The notes under the pieces: model-generated
What the model was told of the DNA's origin: nothing
Databases searched by the model: none
What the model saw: only the letters and a program-made list of their open reading frames with translations
Made by a program: the position numbers and the translations under genes
In this document: positions 1 to 10,200 of the stretch, piece by piece
Layout of the letters: every line of letters starts with the position of its first letter
How positions within the stretch are numbered: position 1 is the stretch's first letter
Assembly: GCA_036365515.1 (NCBI GenBank)
Contig: CM070873.1
Coordinates: forward strand, 215,435,376-215,499,375
Source of the DNA: Torymus aiolomorphi
Lineage: Eukaryota > Arthropoda > Insecta > Hymenoptera > Torymidae
Length of the DNA stretch: 64,000 nucleotides
Reading direction: 5' to 3'

Positions 1-396
1 TATGACTCTGACTTTGTATAAAGTTACTTTAAGACTATCTGTTTTTTCTTAAGAACTTTCTTTGTTAATTATAAATTATTTATCAACTTTATCAGAGTTA
101 TCTTGTTAGTGGTAGACATAGAAGTTAAAATAACTGTTATTTGATTTATTATAGCAGTCTGTTAAACCTTTATAAACAATTTATTATTTCTCATTCAATC
201 TGTCCCCATTTGTGAATAACACTGAACTTTTAAAATATTTTTTTTTTAGAAAACATGAAAATAAAAATATGTATTAAGTTAACACTTCTTTAAGCGTTTA
301 TGTGCATATTTGTCACAGTCACTTGGAATGTTAGTTTAAAAATAATATAAATTTTCAAATACACGCAAATAAATAATTTGAATCCTTGCATTACAG
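1..396 (+). other. Intron or 5' flank of gene A
   Basis: This AT-rich stretch carries no usable reading frame and ends in TTACAG at 391-396, a 3' splice acceptor directly before the first recognised exon of gene A. It is therefore most likely the end of an intron whose upstream exon lies outside the window. The pyrimidine tract before the AG is weak, so a transcription start inside this stretch cannot be excluded. Confidence 0.5.
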
Positions 397-1147
397 ACAT
401 GTCACCAGTGCGATGGAGTCGGCGGCAATCCTCGAGCTCGGAAGAGTCCGAGCGCAACTGCTACAACGTGCAGACCTCAAGTGTGACCACCGAGCGCATC
501 TCCTCATCGTCGGGCTCGAACGTGCAGAAAAAGGACAAGAAGAAGATACGCGAGGAGCGGCGCAAGGCTTGCGAGAAGAAGAATCCACTGCTCGACCGGG
601 TGCGCAACACGCGACTGAGCTTCCTCAAGGACAGCCAGAGCGCCGAGCTCTGCGATAACGCCGAGGACGACGAGGACGACGACGAGGATGAGAACGAACT
701 CAACGACAAGAGTCACCAGTTCCGCTCCATGTGCGAGCTTCGACGGGACAGCGCGGGTAGTCTCGCGAGGAGCGATTTTCGCAGGTCGATATGCGAGAAC
801 GACCTCAAGCAGATCATCAGCAGGGACGCCGAGGACCTGGAGGAGGAGAAGAAAAAGCGGAACAGGAGGTCCAAGTCCCAATCGCGACTACCGTGCATGA
901 GGCAGTCAGACGACCGGTTCACCTTGTTCGGCTTCAAGTTGAACGAGAGCCCGAAACCTCGCAGGCGGAGATGGAGGAAGAGCAAGGACACGCTAAGCTC
1001 GCAGAAAAGCGACGTGGAGCCCGAAAACACCGGAGATGAAGGCTCTCGTGATAGGGCCGCTACTAACGAGAATGCTAACGTCACGCGGTTCGATAGCGTC
1101 ACACCTTCCAGTTGTTTGGCAGCCAAGTTTCGGGCAATGCAAAACAG
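397..1147 (+). CDS. Gene A exon 1 in window (charged N-terminus)
   Basis: The exon lies between acceptor TTACAG (391-396) and donor GTGATT (1148). The frame is open throughout and ends two bases into an Arg codon (AG|G). It encodes a Ser/Lys/Glu-rich, probably disordered segment including the acidic and basic clusters. Base composition jumps from very AT-rich flanks to GC-rich coding sequence, which supports it as a real exon. No known domain is visible. Confidence 0.85.
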
Positions 1148-3470
1148 GTGATTATACTACTAGCCTAATAGTTCCGACAAATTTGAAAGAAAAATCAGTT
1201 TTGCTTAATTGATCTTGTATTTTTATATAATATTGGAAGTTTGATTAAAATTTAATTTAGCCAATAAGATTTTCTATGAAAGCAGGGTCATTATTGTGTT
1301 TTTTTTTTTAATCAACTTTATTAAATTCTTCTCAATTAATTTACGTTAGTAATTTTTGAAATCTTTTTTCAGGTACCTAAAAAGTTCAACAAGCAAACTC
1401 ATTGGAAAAATTTACAAAAAAGAAGGCAGTGGCAACAAAGATAAAGAGCGTAAACGGTTACGTAGCTTTTCCTACGGCACACTACCAGGACTCGATGAAC
1501 TGCGGACGAATCCATTGTTCGAGGACCACGAGCAGGAGCCCGAAGATAACGACAATGATTCGGGGATCCTGGACAACGACTCGGCCACGAGTTCCCTCCT
1601 CGACGACCGGTGTAGCAGCGTTGCCTCAGAGTCGCTGATGGTTTGCGGCAATAGCTCCAACGAGCCACTTGTCTTGGGCCTTCCGCCCAAAATTCCACCG
1701 AGGAGGCCTAGCGCGCCACACTTACGCAATCAAATACAAAAGGATCCTAGACTGTTCCGAAGCACTTCGCTGCTGCACGACGCAGACGTTACGGCATCAT
1801 CGCCTGTGTTGAGCAAAGTGAGCAGCAGCGAACAGGTGAAACATCAGCCAGAACCCGAGCCGAACCAACTGATGGCGATCAAAAGCCGGGCGAGCGTTAA
1901 AAAGACGCTGATAGTAAAATTGCTGAGGGAAACGAGCGAACAGTGCCTCGGCATCTACATCGCCAAGACGCCCGATTCCGCGGGCTACTTGGTGGCTCAC
2001 GTCGTACCCAGCGGTCTCGCCGATAAGGAAGGGAGCCTCAAAATCGGCGACGAGATCCTGATAGTTAACGGCAAGAGACTGCGCGGCTTGACGATGCCCG
2101 AGGCCCGGAAGATCCTCAGCAGCGGCGGCGCCCCAGGCGAGATCGACATCGTCGTGTCGAGGATGATACCGAGCGACTCGCCCGTGCAGAAGCGGCTGAT
2201 GGAGAGCAGCGTGGACTACGAGAACGTCAGTATTGAAAACGGCCACGGGGTCATCGTCACACCCGAGCCCTCGCACTTCCGCAAGCACCAGTCGAGACGA
2301 CAGAAGAGCGGCGGCAGGAGGTCGGCGGAAGAGGGCAGCCTCAAGGGAACGTCGAAGGAGACCGACAAGACGATGGACAGTCTGTCCAACTTTTGCACCC
2401 TGCCGCGCAGGCCGAGGAACACCATGTCCACGTTCCTCACGGTCGTGTTCGAGAAGGGATCGGGCAAGAAATCGCTCGGCTTCACTATTGTAGGCGGGAG
2501 GGACAGTCCAAAGGGAAGCATCGGTACGTGGAAAATCACAACAACTTGGCTTTTATTCTTTCTTACGGTTTTATTGTTAAAAATAGTTTAAACTTTTTTC
2601 AAAACGAATTTTTCGCTTGTCGCCGTCGTTGTTCTTGAGCGCGATAATATTTCTTTTTATATGGTTTGCAAAAGTATTCAATCACCATGTCAAAAACTTT
2701 TACTGTCTGTAACGAGACATTGGAAACGTTGTAATTTCTATAGTAGCTTGGTTAATTTTGCGATAACATTGCATGGCGTACGATTTACTAGGTAAAAGTT
2801 TGCAAATGTCAAATGAAAATTTCAAGGTAGACGTTGATGGAAAGCGATTTTCGAGAGCCATTAGTTTTCAGTGAAGTTTTGTTTCATGTGCACTGCACAA
2901 GTAAAACAACTACTTTCGCAAACTCATAATTTTTACTTAGACTCAACTTTGAACTTATAATATATCCTCTATTTTGACAATTGCTTTAATAAATAAACTA
3001 TGCATATTTTTTATAACATTTTAAAGGAATCCTAATTAGAATCTTTGAATAATCGTCGCATATTTACAAGGTATATATCTTTAGCGCGAGATCCAGTTTT
3101 ATTTGACCAGAATTTCCATTGACTGTTGACAGGCATCTTCGTGAAATCGGTGTTGCCTGCCGGCCAGGCCGCCGAAGATGGTCGACTGCGTGCGGGTGAC
3201 GAAATTCTGGCGGTTAACGGACAGATTTGCCACGATCTGACTCACCGCGAAGCCGTCCAGCTCTTCCGCAACATCAAGAACGGGCCAATCGCCTTGCACC
3301 TCTGCAGGCGGGTTCGAAATCGAGATGCACAGTTAGTATTTCGAGACGCTTCTAATTTTACAAATTATAGATTCTAAAACGAATGCTTGCGATTAACAAA
3401 AACTTTTCTGCTTTCTTTCAGAGCGATAAAAGCCAAATCGTGCGCCGATCTTTTGATGGCCGACACGTGA
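399..3470 (+). CDS. Gene A: two-PDZ-domain scaffold protein (4 exons, ~715 aa, possibly 5'-partial)
   Basis: Coding exons 399-1147, 1373-2523, 3133-3331 and 3422-3470 join with matching phases (2, 1, 2), total 2148 nt, ending at TGA 3468-3470. The product is an intracellular scaffold with no signal peptide or membrane span. Residues 1-250 are polar and charged, with an acidic run at about 86-99 and a basic cluster [10 protein letters not shown] at about 185-194. A proline-rich [12 protein letters not shown] segment (about 354-365) could bind an SH3 domain. PDZ1 spans about 426-514 with carboxylate loop CLGI. PDZ2 spans about 603-690 with loop [13 protein letters not shown] and GDEILAVNG. The helix-B lead residue is His in PDZ2 (LTHREAV), typical of class I ligands (S/T-x-hydrophobic), but Met in PDZ1. 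The ATG at 399 lies two bases after a splice acceptor, so earlier exons may exist. The architecture resembles the PDZD2/pro-IL-16/big bang group; this is a tentative family call. It is paralogous to the convergent gene B. Confidence 0.88.
1373..2523 (+). CDS. Gene A exon 2 (linker, PDZ1, start of PDZ2)
   Basis: Acceptor TTTTTTCAG ends at 1372 and donor GTACGT begins at 2524. The exon completes the split Arg codon and runs in frame to the first base of a Gly codon. It contains the conserved-looking [14 protein letters not shown] patch, a proline-rich motif, all of PDZ1 (KKTLIVKLL to DIVVSR) and the first strands of PDZ2 up to [10 protein letters not shown]. Reading on past the donor gives a hydrophobic tail that is just translated intron. 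Confidence 0.9.
2524..3132 (+). other. Gene A intron (609 bp)
   Basis: The AT-rich intron runs from GTACGT to TTGACAG. I see no reading frame or repeat of note inside it. Confidence 0.8.
3133..3331 (+). CDS. Gene A exon 3 (rest of PDZ2)
   Basis: The acceptor AG is at 3131-3132 and the donor GTTAGT begins at 3332. The exon completes the Gly codon (G|GC) to continue [16 protein letters not shown], then GDEILAVNG, the LTHREAV helix and the closing strand IALHLCRR. It encodes the second half of a complete PDZ fold, so PDZ2 is split by an intron within the segment before strand C. Confidence 0.9.
3422..3470 (+). CDS. Gene A exon 4 (C-terminal tail)
   Basis: The acceptor CTTTCTTTCAG ends at 3421. 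The exon completes a Gln codon (CA|A) and encodes [15 protein letters not shown] before TGA. The tail is short and has no PDZ-binding type C-terminus. Gene B also has a short terminal exon entered in phase 2, which supports common ancestry. Confidence 0.85.
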
Positions 3471-3556
3471 CAAATTGAATCTGTACATTCTTATATAAAT
3501 ATATATACGAAAAATTATTTTTAATGTAAATATTGTAAATTGTATAATTGTTGATG

Positions 3557-3562
3557 AATAAA
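3557..3562 (+). terminator. Poly(A) signal of gene A
   Basis: AATAAA lies about 87 bases after the gene A stop codon in AT-rich sequence, as expected for a short insect 3' UTR. The cleavage site itself cannot be seen. Confidence 0.7.
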
Positions 3563-3644
3563 TATATTATTTAATTCAAATTATACTTAAGAAGTTTATA
3601 TTATAACCATAACTCAATATTTAAGTATGAAATAGTTACGTCTT

Positions 3645-3650
3645 TTTATT
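3645..3650 (-). terminator. Candidate poly(A) signal of gene B
   Basis: TTTATT on the + strand reads AATAAA on the - strand, about 530 bases beyond the gene B stop. No other canonical - strand AATAAA was found between here and the stop. It lies about 80 bases from the gene A signal, so the two transcripts end almost end to end and may overlap. Confidence 0.45.
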
Positions 3651-4181
3651 GTTGGTCTATGCTTGATAGTTACTCGATACGATAATAAAATCTTATGATA
3701 AAATCTCATAAACGCAATTGAAACACATAGTCAAATAAAAACCTCTCGTCCTCGTAAAAATCGCTCGTCTATTCGAGGCAGTTTATAAAATTATAAAAAA
3801 TTGAACATTTTACTCGCTTTGCAAATTTACAATAACAATGCGATACGTCCAAATATAAAATTAATATAGATACAATTAATAAAAATCGGTAATGCAGTAC
3901 TTGCTACATTACGGTTAATTAGGTCGCTTTAACGCACTATACGTAGTGCCGAACAAATCAATAAATTATATGAATGTATACAAATATAAAGTACAATAAT
4001 AAACAACGAATGAGAATAAAAAATAATAACTAACAATTAGAAACGGAGACTAGAATCTAAGAATTCGTAAGAGGCTTCGCGAATCGTCAATAGTCGTCGA
4101 TAGATGATAGTTTCTATAAAATCTGTGTGAAGCAGGCACGGCTGGCAGTATGTTTTATCTTTGTTTTCTTTGAAGTTTTGT
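3651..4181 (-). other. Presumed 3' UTR of gene B
   Basis: This is AT-rich non-coding sequence between the gene B stop and the candidate poly(A) signal. An AATAAA-like word on the + strand near 3959 could also serve longer gene A transcripts. No reading frame of interest is present. Confidence 0.4.
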
Positions 4182-4218
4182 TTAATACGCTGCCGTCTTT
4201 AGAGGGACTTTATGATAC
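4182..4218 (-). CDS. Gene B exon 5 (C-terminal tail)
   Basis: The acceptor TTGTTTCAG (- strand) ends at 4219. The exon completes an Arg codon and encodes YHKVPLKTAAY before TAA at 4184-4182. It is entered in phase 2, like the last exon of gene A. Confidence 0.8.
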
Positions 4219-7200
4219 CTGAAACAAGACATGGTTATTATTATTTGTCCTCAGCCACTGAAGTACAAGTTTTTGCCGCGCAATTATATCTTCTATTAAG
4301 TCATCGTAGTGTAATTATCTATTAACAAGTTACTAAAGCAGATATTAAATGTAAAATAATTTGGTATCATACTTTCTACAGTTACATAGCTACGATTTTC
4401 CCAACATTACTTACAGACATGCGTCATTATAAAAAATCTTATTATAATTTTCTTTCATGTAGACTATAATTATCTGATAATTACTTTTTATTTTTAATAA
4501 AAATAGACGAATATGTAGTCCTACTTTTACAAATTTCACAAAGCTGCTATAGTTTCTATTTTTTTTTTCTATAGTTGGAAATTCATACAAAAACAAAGAG
4601 TTTTAGAAAAAATAATATTGATAAAGAAACAATACCTATGTCTTCTCGCGAGTTCCAGCTCGACGGGTCCTTCACGCACGGCTTTGAACAGTTCGATGAC
4701 TTCCTGATGCGTGCATCCTCTGAGAATTTTTCCATTTAGACTCAGGATCTCATCGCCTGTAAAAATAAAGGCAACAAATCGGTAAACTTTAGAGAATGGG
4801 CCAAGTGGATCGTCTTTTCATGCGTAATCTGAGAAACAGAGTCGAACAACGGAAAATCGCGGCTTCCTTCACATTCTAATAGCAAGGCGGCGCGCTCCCG
4901 CATAGGAGATTTTCGTGTCGCCGTGGACGACACAACCTGAATTTCACCAGAGTCACACAAGCGACCGGTCCGCAGCCTACAAAGTGCCGTTTTTCATTCA
5001 TACGCGGAATTAGCATCGCTTTCTCAATGAGCCGCGCGATGTGCAGCTTTATTGCAACTGAGTTTCCGGAGTGCTAAGTCCTTTTGTGTGATGCTCATTA
5101 CTTTACAGATTTTAGCCGCCGGAGGAGAAATTTTTACGAGGCTAAACGGGTATTCTGTAGATGGATCATTGAAAAGAATGCCATCGCCATTGAATAATCT
5201 GTTGTGTTTTTCCTTTAAAAACATCGAATATTTTTGTAATTATTAATAAATACTTTTTTCTTATAAGAAAAACTAAAATATTAAGCTCAATCAAAAAGGA
5301 GTCATAAAAATAAGATGTGATGTTAATTGAAATGCATACGGTCTCATATGCAGATATTTTCAAAGTATATATTTTTTTATCTGTAATACTAATCAGATAA
5401 AATCAAAATACAAAACTAATGATGAAAAATGTAAATTATTTGAAATAAATCTATTATTTTTGTACGATTTTAAAAACAATGTTACAGTGTAGAGACTCTT
5501 TCAATTTTCCAGCTACGGCTCGTCGTGTTCAGCTACGTCCAAATCATCGTTATCGATAAGACGAGCACGCGCGCAATTAACGTCAGCAAGCCTGCGCTTG
5601 ACGCACAAGCAGTAGGCGAGCTCCATAAATACGCGCACCTGAAAAAAGCCGCGGTACACGTAACCACCTACTCGGCAAATAACGCTGGACAGAGCCGGTG
5701 CCGGCGCGCCCCTGCTCGTAGACAACCCGCCCGACGCCGACGCGCCACGGGACCGTTATGCAAGCACGTGACAGGCAGCGGCGGCTCTATGCGCTCATCT
5801 CTCTTGCCGCGAGCGTGAAACTGAACCAGTGCGGCGCGGCGCCCCAGAAAAAAGCGCTCGCGGCCTATGCAACCCAAGCCGGCGAGTAACGCGCAACGGA
5901 AAAAAGCAGCGGCGACGGAACGAGAGAGCCGCTGACGTATTGACGGACCATTGAGAGAGTCGCAGGTGCGCACCGTATAGTCTTTCATCCAGAGTGTATA
6001 CATACACGCGCCTATATAAGCGCTTTTTCGACATCAGCGGTTGTTGACCGCGCGCGCGCGCGCTCGTCGCCGCATCGCGGTGTGACTCCTCGCTCTCTCG
6101 CCAGGTCCCCGGCGTCGTTTTTTGCAGGCGCTCGCGTCAGAGAAACCATAAATAACGACGCATATACGACTAGGACTTTTGCAAAACGATTATCATTCGA
6201 TACTCGGCTCGCGTCCCCTGGCGCAACGCGCACTTTTTCAAGCCTCGTCCGCGGCGCGCACGAGGGGGAAAATAGATTTGCCGCAAGGTTGGCGACAAGA
6301 AGAGAAATAATCTTGAGGCCGAGAATTGATGGCACCGAGTTGCGAAAGTTGCGTTATGTCGCAATGAAAAAAGTTATTAAGCAGGCCTGTGTTTATCCAG
6401 CATTACTTCTAATTCCAATACCCCGTTTGTCGTTGCGGCTTTCTGCGAGTCGGCACTTGAAGTGTCATGTAGATTAAAACGTCAAACTATCAATTTATGT
6501 AGAAAGTCTTTCGCGTTTACGCAATTACAGTGCTTTTAAAGGTTGCGAAGTTGCTTGCCGAAATGTCAAATTACTACGTTTTCTATTTATTTCTATTTTT
6601 TACTCATTTACATTCAGCATTAGTTCTTTTAACGATGAATTGACAAAGGAAACGGGCAAAGTACTTAAAATTCGAACGAGCTTAATTGGGAATGCGAGGG
6701 ACGTCCGTGGAAGGGTATTACAGATTCGTGCTGTGTTCGACACATGCCGGAATCTCGGCGTGAATTCTTGACGCGGCGAGCGTACGTGCTCTTGTCGTAA
6801 ACTGCGCATCGAAATGAAGCTGCCTCCTTGTTATGTCTACTTGCAATATAATATACACATATCGTGACGAATGTTTGTATTGAATTATAGCTATATTTAT
6901 ACATTTTCTTAGTCGCTTAATTTACTAATGAAAAGTAAGGATTCATAAAGACATTTAAAATTAAATTTTTCAAAAGCAAACAACAAGTTTTTTACAGCTT
7001 CTTTTATCCACAAACTAATGTGCAAGACTAATTTGAAGAGCCACTGAAGGCCTTTTTTCAAGTGGGCTGTCCGAAACCGTTAACGCTTTTTCTCCAGTCA
7101 AACCGGATTACACGGGCAAAACGAATCTTTCTCACTCTGTAGCTCTTCTCTTAATTTTTTCCTCATTACGCCGGGGGAGCGGCAGGACTTGTTGGGCGAA

Positions 7201-10200
7201 AAAAAACGGAGAGGAAGTGCTCTTCCGAGAGGGAAAGAAATAAAAGCGAGCGCGGGCACAATTAAAGAGCAGCAGAGCGTAGATGTACCTTGAAAGAGGG
7301 CCTTGGACACGTCCGCCTGGCCTCCGGGGAAGACCCTTCTCACGAAGATGCCCATGTCGCCGCGCGGACTGTCCCTGCCGCCGACGACGCTGAAGCCGAG
7401 GCTCGGCTTTCCCAGGCCCTTCTCGAACCGCGCCACGTGCCGCGTCGCGTACTGGTGATGGTGGTGGTGCGAGCCTGATGTCGTGCCCGTCGTGGCGGTG
7501 GAGCCGTTGGCGTTCGTCGTCCCCGATGACCCGTCCAGAGACAGGTACTCGCTTCGCTTTTGAGTATTGGCAGTGTCGGAGCACTTGGAGTCGGCGAGAG
7601 TCAGGCTAGACAAGTTTCTCGTGTTCTCCCGGTAATCCTCCTCCGAGGTGTTGCTGTAGATTTGAGGCATCGTCTCCTCGTAGGCAGTCTTTAGGCGTAC
7701 CTTCGTGCCCTCGCACGAGCGCAGAAAGTCCTGCACGTCCTCGAGGTTGTTGAAAGTGCGGAGATCCCTACCTTCGACCTCGACTATCTCGTCGCCTAAC
7801 CTCAATCGGCCGTCCCTGTCGATTTTCAAAAGGATTATACTTCCTTAACAAATAGGTAGTTTTTTTTTTTTTTTTTTTTTTTTTTTGTTTTTTTTTTTTT
7901 TTTTTTTTTTTTAAATATTGACCATGTTATCTAAGCTCATATTCTTTTAATTAAAATATATTTAAGATAGCCAACTTTATTTACAATCATGCAAACGAAC
8001 AAAGTTTTTCTAATTCTCATACGAAAATTCAAAACAGAAGAATTAACCGATTTTGAGAAAACACTTTAAGTTATTATGTGATTCATTTATTTGGTTAAGA
8101 TGTTTTACTTATGTTTTTGCAATAAACATAAGATTGGATTTATTTTATTTACTTCTAAAATGACATGTTAAATAAAGTCATGATTTATCTCTACGACCTG
8201 TATACGTTTCAAAATATAATTACACCGAGCACTTATCTGATTCAGTCACGAAGCCACGCAAAAGTTTGATACATTCTTTAAATTAATCTCAAGCAAACAA
8301 GGAATTATAAGACGAATTTTACTCTGTTATCAGTTATTATCTTCTCTTTATAAAATTTCGGAAATGCCAGGAATATTTGGGATTCTTATGCTTCTTATCT
8401 GAATAAAATAATCTTGTCATTAAGATAACATTCTTTGATACTCAACATCAAACTTTAAAAGAAAATGAAATCTCCATCGGTATATGATAAAGAAAGCAAA
8501 ACAACATTTATATGTAACATAAATTGACATAAAAAGAAAAAATATTTTTTATAAAAATCAATGAAAATCTGATTACTTTCTATAATGATAGTACTTCTAA
8601 TAAAAATATAACCACATGAATGAATAGAAAATTTAAAGCTCTAATCATCAGCTTAATTGAAGTTATCGTTAAGGCATCGAGAATGTTGGCTTACCTGTGG
8701 GCAATGCCATCAGTTTCCAGTTGAACGATGACGTATCGTATCTCGCCCACTCGTTGTTGGGCCAGTCTGATCCCTAGGCTCTCCTTCGGATCGGCCTTCG
8801 TTAAATGAACTAGCCGACACCTACGCATTCTCTTGGGCGGTTGAATGATATCGCTGAGAAATCTCGTCTTATCCTGCTGTAACCTAACACGATGGGCAGC
8901 GGCTTGGATTCCTAGGGCATCCGCGTTCTTTGTCGTCATTGTCATCGAGTTAGACGAGGAAGTCGAGGACGATGGCGAGCCGGACGGCGAACTCGATGAA
9001 TTTGTCTGATGAATACTTGGCAGTAATCTACCGGAAGCGCTTTGATGGTGCCACCTGAGACCGTCTAGTCCATCCGTCGACTCGAGTCGCTCATCCAAGT
9101 AAACCATACTTCCTAGCTTATTAATTTCTTTACCATCCTGCTCTTGACATTCGCTAGGCGTCGAGCTTCTCATTGGCTTCTCTAATTCCGAATCGACAAC
9201 ACTGCTAGTGTCCGAACTATCTGTACACTTGAGACTCAAAGCTTCGGTTTCCGAGGCAGCGGATTCGCCTCTTGGTCCATCACTGTCGTATCCTGATTCG
9301 TTGGAACTGACGTAGTGCGAGGATAACCTTTGTTCCCCACTAGGCGCGGAGTTTCTTCGATGGTTCCTCAATAACGCCGATGTCATTATACCCGTATTCG
9401 TTGAAGTGGTCGAACTGGACTCATAGCTGAGATCCAAGTTCAAGGAAGACGTATCCGGCCTCAAATCCATAATATCCTGTCTCTCCTGACAGCTGCTACT
9501 TTGGTACGGTAGCGATATGGAATTCCTAGAGTTTTCATCTAGACCGTTTTGCATCATTGCAAGATTCACTGGGCTAAAGTACTTATCTTTCTGCTCGTAC
9601 TGCTGAAGGTTCTCCTCCTTGAATTCTGAATAGGAATTTCTGACAAACTTATTTGACGGATCTTGCATTCTGTAACGATGAGACTCCCTGCCAGGATATC
9701 CATGCCTTGAGGTTCTTCTCCTTCCTAACGTTGTAGTTCCCTCAAAGGAGTCCTCGATTTTCATTGCAGGGAAGTGCTCTTCAGACGCTGTCTTAAAAAG
9801 ACGGTCCTCCTTGCCAGCACCATTCGTTACGACGTTATTGTAATTCTTTTCTTCGGGCAAGACGGATAACCTAGATCGTAAAAAAGCGTAGGGGAAATTA
9901 GTTTTTTTAGCCTCTTTGAAATCACAGCTACTGGATTTCTTCATGAAATCGCCCCTGTTGGCATCCGCAAAGTCGCACGGTACAAAAGATCTGGAAGATG
10001 CGATTGATGATCTCGATTTCAAGCTCTCATCGAAAACGTCATCCTCGGACTGTCGGCCAGTGAGGTTATCGCAAGATACGGTCTTTCCCTGCTCATTTTT
10101 CGCGGTTATCCGTAGGTCGATGCCCTCGGACGGATCGTCCCCCTTGACGTAAGTCGGACTGGTGTTTAGCTGGCTCGTACTGCAGCTCCTGAACAGGTTC

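Noticed and set aside
2524..2591. Hydrophobic tail after the gene A exon 2 donor, looking like a membrane segment
   Set aside because: It is intron translation; splicing at GTACGT restores a complete PDZ2 in phase.
7098..7288. Extension of gene B exon 3 past its donor
   Set aside because: The GTACAT donor joins in phase to exon 4 and completes the PDZ fold, whereas the extension has no PDZ sequence.
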